A DNA stretch of 64,000 bases from Pseudomonadota bacterium (GCA_031119395.1 JAVHYA010000006.1:1-64000); one strand, 5' to 3'. Shown: positions 28,495 through 38,741, counted from the first letter of the stretch. Translations and numbers: made by a program. The notes: generated from the sequence alone by a model not told the origin.

Positions 28495-30286
28495 GCACGG
28501 GGACGCCCCGGTCGGCGGCCAGGGCGCCCTGGCCACGCTGTCGGTCATGGCGCAGATGCTCGACGGCCTGTCGGTGGCGCTGTGCGCCTTCGATGCGCAG
28601 GATCGCACCCTGCTGTGGAACCGCAGCTTCGTCAGGTACTTCCCCGAGCACGCCCGCCACGTGCACGTGGGCGAGCCGTATGCCGACAACCTGCGGCGCT
28701 TCTACCGCGAACGACTCGACCCGAGCGAACAGCCGGCACTGGAACGCTACGTCCGGGCCGGCATCGAGCGCCACCGGACGCAGCAGGCCCCCTTCTCGTT
28801 CGAGCACCGCGGCCGGCATCTGACCGTGTCGTCCCTGAGCCTGCCCGACGGCACGCGCGTACGCATGTGGCGCGAGGACGTGCCGTCGCTGCCGGTACCC
28901 GCCGACCCGGCCGAAGACGCGACCCTCGCGGCCGCGCTGGCGCCCATGGAGGCCTCGCTGCTCGACCATGTGGCCGACGGCGTCAGCGTCATCGACGCCA
29001 GCACCACCATCGTCTGGACCAATGAAGCCTTCCTGGCCATGTACGGCTTCGAAAGCCGCGAGGACGCCCTGGGCCTGACCTTCGCGGCGGCCTTCGCGCA
29101 CACCTGGCAGACGGAGGGCCCGCCGACGCAAGCAGCGCGCATGCACGACGGGCTGAGCGTGCTGCGCGACCAGTTGCGCTTTCCCGGTGCGGCCTTCGAG
29201 CTCGCGCTGCCGGGCGACCGCTGGAGCCGCGTGATCGCCAGGGTCGGCCTGCAGGGCAGGCATTTCCTCGTGCATGTCGACATCACCCTGCTCAAGCGCC
29301 AGCAGCACGAGCTGCTGGCCGCCGAAGCGCGGGCCAGGGAGAGCGAGGCCCAGCTCAATCGGAAATCGAGCATGCTGGAACTCACGCTGGAGCGCATGGA
29401 CCAGGGCCTGATGATGGTGAACGCCGACCAGGTCGTCGAGCTGTGCAACCGGCGCGCCATGGAACTGCTCGATCTGCCCGAAGCCCTGATGGCCTCGCGC
29501 CCGAGCTTCCAGCGCGTGCTGCAGTACCAGGTCGACCGCGGCGAGTTCGACCGCGCCGACCCGGCGGTCATGGGATTCATCAGCGCCGGGGGCATCCTGG
29601 CCCGGTCGCACAGCTACGAGCGCGAGCGCCCCGATGGCCGGGTCATCGAGATCCGGAGCGTGCCCCTCGATGGCGGCGGTCTCGTGCGCACCTACACCGA
29701 CATTTCCGAACGACGGGAGCAGGAGCGGCGCATCCGGTTCCTGGCGCGCCACGACGGGCTGACGGGCCTGATCAACCGCGAGGTCTTCCTCGAGCAGCTC
29801 GGCGAGGCCATGGAAGCGGCCAACGCCATCGCCGGCGGGCCCAGCGTCTGCTTCCTCGATCTCGACCGCTTCAAGAGCATCAACGACTCCCACGGCCACG
29901 CCGTCGGCGACCAGATCCTGATCGAGGCGGCGTCGCGCATGACGTCCGTGGTCCGCGACCGCGGCGTGGTGGCGCGGCTGGGCGGCGACGAATTCGGCGT
30001 CCTGCTGGGCGCGACGGTCAACGCGCGGGCCGTGGCCCAGCAACTCTTCGAGGCCTTCCGCGCCACCGGCTGGCAGCATGCGGGCACCGTGCACGACGTG
30101 GCGGTGTCGATCGGGGTCGCCACCTTCCCGAACGGCGGCAGCGACGCCCATTCGCTGCTGCGCTCCGCCGATGCCGCGATGTACCTGGCCAAGGCCACCG
30201 GCGACGGACGCGGTGGCGTGCGCGTGTTCGGGGCCAGCGCGGCCTCGGCACTCCCGGTCGAGCTGCTGCCGCGGGCCCTTCCCTGA
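28487..30286 (+). CDS. PAS-GGDEF diguanylate cyclase
   Basis: Repeated PAS-type segments (ALCAFDAQDRTLLWNRSFVRYF; GVSVIDASTTIVWTNEAFLAMYGF) then HDGLTGLINREVFL...VARLGGDEFGVLL; overlaps upstream CDS by 8 bp. Confidence 0.87.
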   Translation: MAEHGDAPVGGQGALATLSVMAQMLDGLSVALCAFDAQDRTLLWNRSFVRYFPEHARHVHVGEPYADNLRRFYRERLDPSEQPALERYVRAGIERHRTQQAPFSFEHRGRHLTVSSLSLPDGTRVRMWREDVPSLPVPADPAEDATLAAALAPMEASLLDHVADGVSVIDASTTIVWTNEAFLAMYGFESREDALGLTFAAAFAHTWQTEGPPTQAARMHDGLSVLRDQLRFPGAAFELALPGDRWSRVIARVGLQGRHFLVHVDITLLKRQQHELLAAEARARESEAQLNRKSSMLELTLERMDQGLMMVNADQVVELCNRRAMELLDLPEALMASRPSFQRVLQYQVDRGEFDRADPAVMGFISAGGILARSHSYERERPDGRVIEIRSVPLDGGGLVRTYTDISERREQERRIRFLARHDGLTGLINREVFLEQLGEAMEAANAIAGGPSVCFLDLDRFKSINDSHGHAVGDQILIEAASRMTSVVRDRGVVARLGGDEFGVLLGATVNARAVAQQLFEAFRATGWQHAGTVHDVAVSIGVATFPNGGSDAHSLLRSADAAMYLAKATGDGRGGVRVFGASAASALPVELLPRALP

Positions 30287-30599
30287 ACGCGCCCGACCCG
30301 GGCGCCTGACGCGGGGACGGTCGGGCAGCCCCAGCAGCCTGGCCCGGGTCATCAAGTCCCACGCCCGCGTGTCAGGGGCCTGGACGTGGGTGCAAACCAA
30401 CATCCGGGGGCGTGGGGCTCGGCAAATTTCACATTTGTTAATTATCATTATCCGAAATACACATTTCTTGCGGCGCTGGCCCCCGCTGGCGCGATCCCGG
30501 CGAAATCAACGTGCCATCCCGCCTGTCCAGCCGAACACTGCCTGCCCCCCGTCCGAGCCGGACCGCCCCGCGCACCCGCGCAACCGCCAGGGGCGCCCC

Positions 30600-31232
30600 A
30601 TGATCCATGTCATCACCTGCGACGCGCACGGGATCGTGCGGCGGGGCATCCGGGATGTGCTGTCCGAAGCGGTGGACATCCGCGTGACGGGCGAAGCCAG
30701 CGACGCCGCCGAACTCAAGGACGTCCTGCGCTCCACGCCCTGCGACGTTCTGATCCTCGAACTGGCGCTGCCGGGACGCGGCGGCCTGGACCTGCTGTCC
30801 GGCCTGGCGGACAGCGCTGCCCAGGTGAAGGTGCTGGTCTTCTCGATGCACCCGGAACGCGACTATGCGATCCGCTGCCTGCGCGCAGGCGCATACGGGT
30901 TCCTGAGCAAGACGAGCGACCCGCGGCGGCTGATCGCCGCGGTGCGCTCGGTCGCACGGGGCCAGAAACATGTCACGCGCGAATTGGCCCAGGTGCTGGC
31001 CGACAACATCGCCAAGCCTGCCTCGGACGAAGCGCCGCACCACGCCCTGTCGGACCGCGAGATGCAGACGCTGGTGCGCATCGCCTCGGGCAAGCGCCTG
31101 TCCGAGATCGCCGACGAATTCATGCTCAGTCCGAAGACGGTGAGCGTGTACCGCACGCGCGTGAGGGAGAAGCTCAACCTCCCGACCAACGCGGCGCTGA
31201 CCGCCTACGCCATCCGCAACCACCTCGTCTGA
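30600..31232 (+). CDS. LuxR/NarL-type response regulator with atypical receiver (Glu at phosphoacceptor position)
   Basis: Receiver-like N-terminus MIHVITCDAHGIVRRGIRDVL...CDVLILELALPGRGG...GAYGFLSKTS; C-terminal HTH LSDREMQTLVRIASGKRLSEIADEFMLSPKTVSVYRTRVREKL. Confidence 0.88.
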   Translation: MIHVITCDAHGIVRRGIRDVLSEAVDIRVTGEASDAAELKDVLRSTPCDVLILELALPGRGGLDLLSGLADSAAQVKVLVFSMHPERDYAIRCLRAGAYGFLSKTSDPRRLIAAVRSVARGQKHVTRELAQVLADNIAKPASDEAPHHALSDREMQTLVRIASGKRLSEIADEFMLSPKTVSVYRTRVREKLNLPTNAALTAYAIRNHLV

Positions 31233-31235
31233 GGG

Positions 31236-32006
31236 TCAGCGCGAGCCGGTGAACAGGCCGAGCAGCCGCTCCATCAGGGCGAGCAGCGGCTGCTCCATCA
31301 TCGGCAGCACCAGCGCCATGCCCGCCAGGCCGCTGGTCAGCGTGACCGGGAAGCCGATGGCGTAGATGTTCATCTGCGGCGCCACCCGCGAGATGACCCC
31401 CATCACCAGGTTGACGAACAGCAGCAGCGCAATCATCGGCAACGCGATCCACAGCGCGCTGGCGAACAGCTCCGCGCCCAGTTCGTGCAGCCGCAACCGC
31501 GCAAAGGCATCGAGCACCCCGACGCCGACCGGGAAGACCTCGAAGCTCTTGATGACGGCCATCAGCACCGTCAGGTGGCCGTTGATCACGATGAAGACGA
31601 GCATCGCGACATTGCCGAAGAAGCGGGAGACGGCGCTGGCCTGGGCGTTGCTGATCGGGTCGAAGAACGACGCGAAGTTCAGCCCCATCTGCAGTCCGAC
31701 CAGTTCGCCGGCGAACTCGACGGCGGCGAAGACCAGCCGTGCCGTGAAGCCGAGCGCCAGGCCGATGGCCACCTGCTGCACCAGCGCACCCAGGGCGAGC
31801 GCGTTGTCGAACGCAATGACGGGCTGGGCCCCGAGCGTGGCCTGCGCGCCGAGCGCGACCACGGCCGCCAGGCCGATGCGCGCGCGCACCGGGATGGCCC
31901 GCGAAGAGAAGACCGGTGCGGCGGTGAACAGCCCGAGCACCCGCAGGAAGGGCCACAGCCAGGGCGTGATCCACGCGGCCAGCTGCGCTTCGTCGAAGGT
32001 CAGCAC
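31236..32006 (-). CDS. fliR: Flagellar biosynthetic protein FliR
   Basis: FLRVLGLFTAAPVFSSRAIPVRARIGLA...GLQMGLNFASFFDP...; GTG start proposed (VLTFDEAQL); located after fliQ. Confidence 0.9.
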   Translation of the reverse strand: MLTFDEAQLAAWITPWLWPFLRVLGLFTAAPVFSSRAIPVRARIGLAAVVALGAQATLGAQPVIAFDNALALGALVQQVAIGLALGFTARLVFAAVEFAGELVGLQMGLNFASFFDPISNAQASAVSRFFGNVAMLVFIVINGHLTVLMAVIKSFEVFPVGVGVLDAFARLRLHELGAELFASALWIALPMIALLLFVNLVMGVISRVAPQMNIYAIGFPVTLTSGLAGMALVLPMMEQPLLALMERLLGLFTGSR

Positions 32007-32020
32007 GTCGCGGGCCGGGA

Positions 32021-32290
32021 CTAGGCGACCATCCGCGGGATCGACTCGATCATGCGACGCAGGTAGTCCACCAGCGTGGACAGCATCCACGGCCCGGCGA
32101 TCGCGAAGACCACCACGGCCGCGATCAGCTTGGGCACGAAGGCCAGCGTCGCCTCGTTGATCTGGGTGACCGCCTGGAAGATGCTCACGACCAGCCCGAC
32201 GACCAGCACCGCCAGCAGCACCGGCAGGGAGACCATCAGCAGCATGACCAGGGCATCGCGCCCCATGGAAAGAACAGTCTGCGCGTCCAT
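32021..32290 (-). CDS. fliQ: Flagellar biosynthetic protein FliQ
   Basis: 89 aa, two TM; LPVLLAVLVVGLVVSIFQAVTQINEATLAFVPKLIAA. Confidence 0.94.
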   Translation of the reverse strand: MDAQTVLSMGRDALVMLLMVSLPVLLAVLVVGLVVSIFQAVTQINEATLAFVPKLIAAVVVFAIAGPWMLSTLVDYLRRMIESIPRMVA

Positions 32291-32297
32291 CCGGCCC

Positions 32298-33059
32298 TCA
32301 GGTGACGAAGCTGGCGGCCAGGGAGCCGAGCAGCAGGTTCCACCCGTCGGCCAGCACGAACAGCATCAGCTTGAACGGCAGCGCGACGAGCACGGGTGAC
32401 AGCATCATCATGCCCAGCGACATCAGCACGCTGGACACCACGATGTCGATCACCAGGAAGGGAATGAAGATCATGAAGCCGATCTGGAAGGCCGACTTGA
32501 GCTCGCTGGTGGCGAAGGCCGGAATGAGCACGCGCAGCGGCGCGGTCTCGGCGGTGACGTCCGCGGGCAGCTTGGCCAGCCTGGCGAACAGGGCGAAGTC
32601 GGACTGGCGCGTCTGCTTGAGCATGAAGTCGCGCATCGGTGCCTCGGCCCGCTGCGCCGCCGCCTCGAAGCTCAGCGACCCGTTGCTGTACGGCACGTAG
32701 GCATCCTGGTAGACGCGGTCGAGCGTCGGCCCCATGACGAACAGCGTGAGGAACAGCGAAAGGCCGACGATGACCTGGTTGGGCGGCGCGGACTGCGTGC
32801 CCAGCGCCTGGCGCAGCAGCGACAGCACGATGACGATCCGCGTGAAGCCGGTCATCATCAGCAGGATGGCCGGCAGGAACGACAGCGCGGTGAAGAAGAG
32901 CAGCGTCTGCACCGGCACCGAGTAGCTCGTGCCGCCGGGCGTGGAGCCGATCACCAGCGGCAGCTGCCCGGGTGCGGCCTGGGCCCAGGCAGGCGCGCCG
33001 GCCACGAGGGCGGCGCCGGCAACGGCCAGCGCGAGGATTCGTCGATCAGGGCTGGACAT
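32298..33059 (-). CDS. fliP: Flagellar biosynthetic protein FliP
   Basis: [48 protein letters not shown]...[40 protein letters not shown]. Confidence 0.96.
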   Translation of the reverse strand: MSSPDRRILALAVAGAALVAGAPAWAQAAPGQLPLVIGSTPGGTSYSVPVQTLLFFTALSFLPAILLMMTGFTRIVIVLSLLRQALGTQSAPPNQVIVGLSLFLTLFVMGPTLDRVYQDAYVPYSNGSLSFEAAAQRAEAPMRDFMLKQTRQSDFALFARLAKLPADVTAETAPLRVLIPAFATSELKSAFQIGFMIFIPFLVIDIVVSSVLMSLGMMMLSPVLVALPFKLMLFVLADGWNLLLGSLAASFVT

Positions 33060-33327
33060 GCTCGCCCGCCGGTGCCGCCACGCTGTGCAGCATGCTGATC
33101 GATTGCGCGGTCACGCCCACGACCAGCCAGCAGCGCGCGCCCTCCGGGCCGACCTCGACGGTCATGATGCGCTGCTGCGGCCCCACGGCCAGCGCGGACA
33201 CCAGCCGGCAGGCCGGTCCCGAGGGGCCGAGCGGCAGCGCCCGCTTCTGCTGCAGGCGCCGGATGACCAGGGGTGCCGCCGCGATCAGGCAGATGAACAG
33301 AACGATGGTCAGGAGACTCTGGGTCAT
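33046..33327 (-). CDS. fliO: Flagellar biosynthetic protein FliO
   Basis: Short protein with one N-terminal TM between fliN and fli[21 protein letters not shown]. Confidence 0.82.
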   Translation of the reverse strand: MTQSLLTIVLFICLIAAAPLVIRRLQQKRALPLGPSGPACRLVSALAVGPQQRIMTVEVGPEGARCWLVVGVTAQSISMLHSVAAPAGEHVQP

Positions 33328-33347
33328 GGCAGGCCGTCGATGGCGCC

Positions 33348-33713
33348 TCAGCTCGCGCCGTTCATGCGCCGCAGCCGCTCCGAGGGCGTCACGACGTCGG
33401 TCAAGCGGATGCCGAAGCGGTTGTTGACCATGACCACTTCGCCCCGGGCCACCAGGTAGCCGTTGACCAGCACGTCCATCGGCTCGCCCGCGAGCGAGTC
33501 CAGCTCGATCACCGAGCCCTGCGCGAGCTGCAGCACGTGCTTGATCGGCACCTTCTTGCGGCCGAGCTCGACCGACAGCTGCACCGGGATGTCGAGCACC
33601 CGGCCGATATCCTGCACGGCCGCGGCCGCGCCACCGTCGGCAGCGGCCACGTCTTCGAGGGGTTGCGCCCAGGCAGCCTGCTCGGGCTGCAACGCGGATG
33701 AGTCAGTGGACAT
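33348..33713 (-). CDS. fliN: Flagellar motor switch protein FliN
   Basis: VLDIPVQLSVELGRKKVPIKHVLQLAQGSVIELDSLAGEPMDVLVNGYLVARGEVVMVNNRFGIRLTDVV. Confidence 0.95.
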   Translation of the reverse strand: MSTDSSALQPEQAAWAQPLEDVAAADGGAAAAVQDIGRVLDIPVQLSVELGRKKVPIKHVLQLAQGSVIELDSLAGEPMDVLVNGYLVARGEVVMVNNRFGIRLTDVVTPSERLRRMNGAS

Positions 33714-34707
33714 GCTTTTCTCCAAGCCAATGGGGCTGATCGCTGTGCAGGGGATGCTCCACGCGCAGTGCGTAACGGCCCTCGTGCGTGCCGTAGCTGC
33801 AGGCGAAGACCGGGGCGCCCTCCACGGTCGCCGCGATCAGGGGCGACTTGTCGAGCTGAATGAAGTCGCCGGGCTTCATGCCGAGCACCTGGGCCACCGT
33901 GAGCTGCGGGCGCGCGAGTTCGGCGACCAGCGCCACCTCGACCTGCTGCAGCTCGCGCGAGAGCATCGACACCCAGCGGCGGTCCTCGGCCAGCGCGCTC
34001 GCCTGCTGCGGTCCATACAGGAGGTCGCGCAGCGGCTCGAGCACGCCATACGGCTTGCAGATGTGGATCGCGCCGGCGAAGCCGCCCATCACGATGTCCA
34101 TGCTCGTCACCACGGTCATCTCGGCCGGCGCTGCGATCGCGGCGAACTGCGGATGCGTTTCCGAGCGCTGGTGCACCAGGCTGAGCGGATAGATGTCGCG
34201 CCAGGCCTCGTCGTAGGCCGCACACACCACCTGCACCAGGCGCTGGATCACGCGCTGCTCGGCGGGGGAGAAATCGCGCCCCTCCATCGAAGCCTGAAGG
34301 TTCCCGTTGCCGCCATACATGAGGTCGACGGTCGCGCCGACCACGGGCGCCTCGAAGGCGACCAGCACATTGCCCCGCAAGGGCTGCAGGGCCGCGATGT
34401 TGAGGCTGGACGGGCCCTCGAGCTTCTGCAGGAATTCGCCGAAGCGCATCACGGCCAGCGGCGCGATGCTCACCTCCGCGCTGCGGCGCAGCAGCTGGAA
34501 CAGGCCTTGACGGAGATGGCGCTGGAAGCGCTCGTTCACGATGTCCAGCGTCGGCATCGGCCGACGCACCCATCGCTGCTCGGTGGACAGGTCGAAGTCG
34601 CGCACCGCGGCCTCGGCCATGCGCTCCACGGCGTCGCCGTTGGCCGGGCCGTCCGTCGCCGCCGCCGTTTCGGGGAGATCGCTCATCGCTGCGCCCGCTT
34701 CGCTCAC
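33703..34707 (-). CDS. fliM: Flagellar motor switch protein FliM
   Basis: MPTLDIVNERFQRHLRQGLFQLLRRSAEVSIAPL...; located between fliL and fliN. Confidence 0.94.
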   Translation of the reverse strand: MSEAGAAMSDLPETAAATDGPANGDAVERMAEAAVRDFDLSTEQRWVRRPMPTLDIVNERFQRHLRQGLFQLLRRSAEVSIAPLAVMRFGEFLQKLEGPSSLNIAALQPLRGNVLVAFEAPVVGATVDLMYGGNGNLQASMEGRDFSPAEQRVIQRLVQVVCAAYDEAWRDIYPLSLVHQRSETHPQFAAIAAPAEMTVVTSMDIVMGGFAGAIHICKPYGVLEPLRDLLYGPQQASALAEDRRWVSMLSRELQQVEVALVAELARPQLTVAQVLGMKPGDFIQLDKSPLIAATVEGAPVFACSYGTHEGRYALRVEHPLHSDQPHWLGEKHVH

Positions 34708-35282
34708 TGGACGATGAAGGACGAGAACAGCACGGCATTCACCGGCGAGGCCGGCGCCTTGCGCGCCTTGCGGCGCGGCGGCTCATCCTCGTCGTCGCCG
34801 TCCTTCGGCCGGCGCGACGCCTTGGGCACCTCGTAGCCGAGCGCCTTGGCGACCTCGACTTGCACATCCTGCGCCAGCTTTTCCTTGCCGTCCCGCTTGA
34901 GCAGTTCTTCGGAGGTGCGCTGCGTCAGCAGCAGCAGCACGCTGCTGCGCACGGCCGGCATCATCGCCCTGAGTTGATCGACCGCCTTGGCGTCGTTCAG
35001 ATCGAGCGTGATGCCCACCTGTGCCACGCGCTCGCCGCCAGGGTCGGCGAGGTTGACGACCATGTTTTCCAGCGCGAGGTAGTTCGGCGACGCCGGCTTC
35101 TTCGCCGAGGCATGCGCGTCCTCCTCGTCGTCCTCGACATGCGCCTTCTTGGACTGCAGGTAGAACCAGCCTGCGCCGCCAGCGCCACCCAGCACGACGA
35201 CGAGCGCCAGCAGGATGATGAGAAGCTTGCCCTTGCCCTTCTTGGGCTCGGCGGCGGCGGTATCCGCGGTGGTGGCTGACAC
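34704..35282 (-). CDS. fliL: Flagellar basal body-associated protein FliL
   Basis: N-terminal TM, LALENMVVNLADPGGERVAQVGITLDL...VRSSVLLLLTQRTSEELLKRDGKEKLA. Confidence 0.93.
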   Translation of the reverse strand: MSATTADTAAAEPKKGKGKLLIILLALVVVLGGAGGAGWFYLQSKKAHVEDDEEDAHASAKKPASPNYLALENMVVNLADPGGERVAQVGITLDLNDAKAVDQLRAMMPAVRSSVLLLLTQRTSEELLKRDGKEKLAQDVQVEVAKALGYEVPKASRRPKDGDDEDEPPRRKARKAPASPVNAVLFSSFIVQ

Positions 35283-35431
35283 GGTGGTTCCTTCAAGGAG
35301 GCGGGCGGGGCCCGCACGGCATGGCGCCCGAATGGAAGGAATTATTCGGGTCCGCGTCGCGCGGGAGGCGCGGAAAAGCGCCAGAAAAACCCCGTTTCAC
35401 CGCGCTTGCGCCCGCGCACCGCGCGCGAGCT

Positions 35432-36856
35432 TCAGGCGTACACGTCGATCCCGCCGCGCTGCACGGCGCGCGCCGCAGCCTGCGCGGACGCGTCCGGCGC
35501 CGGTGCGGCGCTCACCGACGGCGCGCCGATTTCACGCACGCGGCCACCGGCCTCCGGCGCCGGATGGCCCGGCTGGCCGGTTGTCCCCGCACCGACGCTC
35601 ACCTGGCCAAGCACCAGGCCGCTGCCGCCCAGGAGCTGCTCGAGTTGCGCCAGCGAATCGCCGATGAGTTGCCGTGCATGCGCCTGCTCGCTGCGGAATG
35701 CCACGTGGGCTTCGTTGCCCTGCACCTGCACGCTGACCGACACCGCGGCGCCGGCCGGTCCCTGGACGGTGAGTTCGGCGCCCTGGGTCTTCTGCCCGAG
35801 CCACCAGCTGATCTGGTCGGCCAGCGCGCCCGCGAACTCCGTCGCGCCGCCCGCCACGGGGGCTGGCGATGCCTGCGACGTCGAGACGCCGGAAGTCCCT
35901 GGCCCCGCCATTCCTGGCGTCGGCCCCGGTTCGGGCGACGCCGGTTGCCGCGCATCACGTTCCCGTGAGCCGTCCATGCTGCCGCCGGGGGTCGCGAGAG
36001 GCACGGCCCCGCTCGCCGGCAAGGGCTCGGCATGGACCGCGTTGGCAAATCGCTCGGCGAGCATGTCGCCACGCCCCTGCGCCTCCTGATGCGCCAGGCG
36101 CGAGGCGTCGGCCGCCACCACGTCCTGCCCCGGCGTGCCGGCCGCCTGCGCCGGACCCGCCCCGCGCCCTGCGAAGGGCGCCGCCGCCGAGGGCAGCGCG
36201 CCGGCGCCGAAGCGTGGCGCCATGGGCGCATCGGACCCCGCCTTCGACGCGGCGGACGCGGCGTCCCCGGCCCACGCGGCGAGGCGCTCGGGCGTGCGCT
36301 GGCCCGGTGCCGTGCGAACAGCGGCTTCGCCGGGCACGGCCACGGCGGGCGATGACGGCGAGGCCGCATCTGCGCCGGACTCGGCGGGAACCATGGAGGC
36401 GGGCGGCGACGCCACCGGCCGGGCGTCGACACGAACTCCGGGCGTTCGCCCGGCCGCGCCGACGGCGCCGAGGGCGCGGGCGCCTTCGCTGGCGTGCGCG
36501 GGCGCGGCCTGCTGGCCGCGACCCGACGACAGCGCGCTCTGGGCCAGCAGCAACGCAAGGGCCGGCAGGGGCACCGCGCCAGGATCGGGCGCGGCGGGCG
36601 CCGCGCCCGATGCCAGCGACCCGTCCGGAGGCGGGGTCTGGGGATCGGCCACGGCGGATTCCGGCAATGGCGCGCCGGCTGCGTCGTCGACATCCACGTC
36701 GCCGTCGTGCGACGAGGGCTCGACGCGGCGCGCGCTGGTCAGCGCATCGGCGAAGGCCGCCCCCGCCGTGTCGTCGTGCAGGCCGGGGCTGCCGGCGGAT
36801 GCGGCCGACGACAGCGCCGTCGACGGCCCGCCGGCGCCGAGAACCTGCGCGCTCAT
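35432..36856 (-). CDS. fliK: Flagellar hook-length control protein FliK
   Basis: Low-complexity Ala/Pro-rich N-terminus and conserved C-terminal block GAELTVQGPAGAAVSVSVQVQGNEAHVAFRSEQAHARQLIGDSLAQLEQLL; position between fliJ and fliL. Confidence 0.86.
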   Translation of the reverse strand: MSAQVLGAGGPSTALSSAASAGSPGLHDDTAGAAFADALTSARRVEPSSHDGDVDVDDAAGAPLPESAVADPQTPPPDGSLASGAAPAAPDPGAVPLPALALLLAQSALSSGRGQQAAPAHASEGARALGAVGAAGRTPGVRVDARPVASPPASMVPAESGADAASPSSPAVAVPGEAAVRTAPGQRTPERLAAWAGDAASAASKAGSDAPMAPRFGAGALPSAAAPFAGRGAGPAQAAGTPGQDVVAADASRLAHQEAQGRGDMLAERFANAVHAEPLPASGAVPLATPGGSMDGSRERDARQPASPEPGPTPGMAGPGTSGVSTSQASPAPVAGGATEFAGALADQISWWLGQKTQGAELTVQGPAGAAVSVSVQVQGNEAHVAFRSEQAHARQLIGDSLAQLEQLLGGSGLVLGQVSVGAGTTGQPGHPAPEAGGRVREIGAPSVSAAPAPDASAQAAARAVQRGGIDVYA

Positions 36857-37317
36857 CCCGCAAATCCCACCAGGCCGCCGCTCAGCAACCGCCGATGCTG
36901 GGCGGCGGCGAGTTCGTCGGACTGCTTCTGCTCGCGCCGCTGGCGCAACAGCTGTTCCTCGCGCTCGCGTTGCGCCTGCAACTGGCGCAGCGATTCCAGG
37001 CGAGCCTCCGCCGCGCGGACGAGCTCTGCCTCCTGGGACACGCGGGCCGCATGCTCCGCGACGACCGAGGTCTGCAGCCGGATCGCGTGCACCAGGCGCT
37101 CCATGAACTGATAGTGGTGACGCATGATCTCGGGCGCGCATCGCCCGGATTGCGCGCCCCATCGCGAGGTGGTTTCCTGCGCGTACGTTTCGAGCTGGTC
37201 GAGCTGCAGCTGCGCGCCCACCCATTGCTGGCGGGCCTGGCTCAAGGCCTGCGCCAAGGTGTCCCGCTTGCCGGTCGCCAACTCGATGGCGAGCTGCATT
37301 CCGTCGATGTTCGTCAT
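36853..37317 (-). CDS. fliJ: Flagellar export protein FliJ
   Basis: 154-aa coiled-coil protein directly after fliI (LAIELATGKRDTLAQALSQARQQW...). Confidence 0.86.
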   Translation of the reverse strand: MTNIDGMQLAIELATGKRDTLAQALSQARQQWVGAQLQLDQLETYAQETTSRWGAQSGRCAPEIMRHHYQFMERLVHAIRLQTSVVAEHAARVSQEAELVRAAEARLESLRQLQAQREREEQLLRQRREQKQSDELAAAQHRRLLSGGLVGFAG

Positions 37318-37337
37318 GGCCCTCTTCTCCTGCCGCC

Positions 37338-38741
37338 TCAGGCGGCCTTCTCGTCGATCGTGCGCCGCAGCCCCTGGACGCTGCTGCTCAGCGACGCGCC
37401 CTCGTGCATGCCTTGTTGAAGGAAACCCACCATGCCCGGATGGCGTGCGATGGCCTCGTCGAGCTGCACATCGCTGCCCGCGGCATACGCCCCCAGCCGG
37501 ACCAGGTCGCGGCTCTTGCGATAGCGCGAATACACGGCCCTGAAGCGCCGCGCGGCGGCCAGATGCGGGCCGTCCACCACGTTGTGCATGACGCGCGAGG
37601 CCGACTGCTCGATGTCGATCGCCGGGAAGTGCGCCTCTTCGGCCAGGGCGCGCGACAGGACGATGTGGCCGTCCAGGATGGCGCGCGCGGCGTCGGCGAT
37701 CGGGTCCTGCTGATCGTCTCCTTCGGAGAGCACGGTGTAGAAGGCGGTGATCGAACCGACGCCGTTGAGTCCGTTGCCGCTGCGTTCCACCAGCTGCGGC
37801 AGCTTGGCGAAGCACGACGGCGGATAGCCCTTGGTGGCAGGTGGCTCGCCGATCGCCAGCGCGATCTCGCGCTGCGCCATCGCATAGCGGGTCAGCGAGT
37901 CCATGAGCAGCAGCACGTGCGACCCGCGGTCACGGAAATGTTCGGCGATGCCGGTGGCATAGGCCGCGCCCTGCATGCGCAGCAGCGGGGGCGCATCGGC
38001 GGGCGCGGCGACGACGATCGAGCGCGCGCGGCCCTCGGCGCCGAGGATGTCCTCGATGAATTCCTTGACTTCCCGGCCGCGCTCTCCGATGAGCCCGACG
38101 ACGATGACATCGGCGCGCGTGTAGCGGGCCATCATGCCCAGGAGCACGCTCTTTCCGACTCCCGAGCCGGCAAACAGCCCGATGCGCTGCCCACGTCCGA
38201 CCGTCAACAGCGCATTGATCGCCCGCACCCCGGTATCGAGTGGCTCGCGCACCGGGTCGCGCTCCATGGCGTTGATCGGCGCGCGTTCCAGAGGCTCGGC
38301 CGACACCTGCGTGAGCGGCCCCTGGTGATCCAGCGGCACGCCCTGCGGGTCCACCACCCGCCCGAGCAGCCCCGGGCCGACAGGCAGCCTCAGCACGCCG
38401 CTGCGCACCTGGACCTGCGACTCCGGCTCGCCCAGCCGGGGCAAGGGCACGAAGGCGGTGGCCGGCCGCACGGCGGCCCCGCTCGACAGCCCGTGGACGT
38501 CCCCCGCCGGCATCAGGAATGCCCGATCGCCCGAAAAGCCGACGACCTCTGCCAGCACATCCTTCTGGCCCGGCATGCGCACGAGGCACTGGGCGCCGAT
38601 GGGCGTGCGCAGGCCGGTGGCTTCGAGCACCAATCCCGCCACGCGGGTGAGCGAACCCTCCACCTCGAGCTGCGCCGGCCGCTGCACGCGCGCCAGGGCG
38701 TCGTCCATGAAGCGTTGCCAGACGGCGGCCTCAGGCGGCAT
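37338..38741 (-). CDS. fliI: Flagellum-specific ATP synthase FliI
   Basis: Walker [83 protein letters not shown]. Confidence 0.96.
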   Translation of the reverse strand: MPPEAAVWQRFMDDALARVQRPAQLEVEGSLTRVAGLVLEATGLRTPIGAQCLVRMPGQKDVLAEVVGFSGDRAFLMPAGDVHGLSSGAAVRPATAFVPLPRLGEPESQVQVRSGVLRLPVGPGLLGRVVDPQGVPLDHQGPLTQVSAEPLERAPINAMERDPVREPLDTGVRAINALLTVGRGQRIGLFAGSGVGKSVLLGMMARYTRADVIVVGLIGERGREVKEFIEDILGAEGRARSIVVAAPADAPPLLRMQGAAYATGIAEHFRDRGSHVLLLMDSLTRYAMAQREIALAIGEPPATKGYPPSCFAKLPQLVERSGNGLNGVGSITAFYTVLSEGDDQQDPIADAARAILDGHIVLSRALAEEAHFPAIDIEQSASRVMHNVVDGPHLAAARRFRAVYSRYRKSRDLVRLGAYAAGSDVQLDEAIARHPGMVGFLQQGMHEGASLSSSVQGLRRTIDEKAA

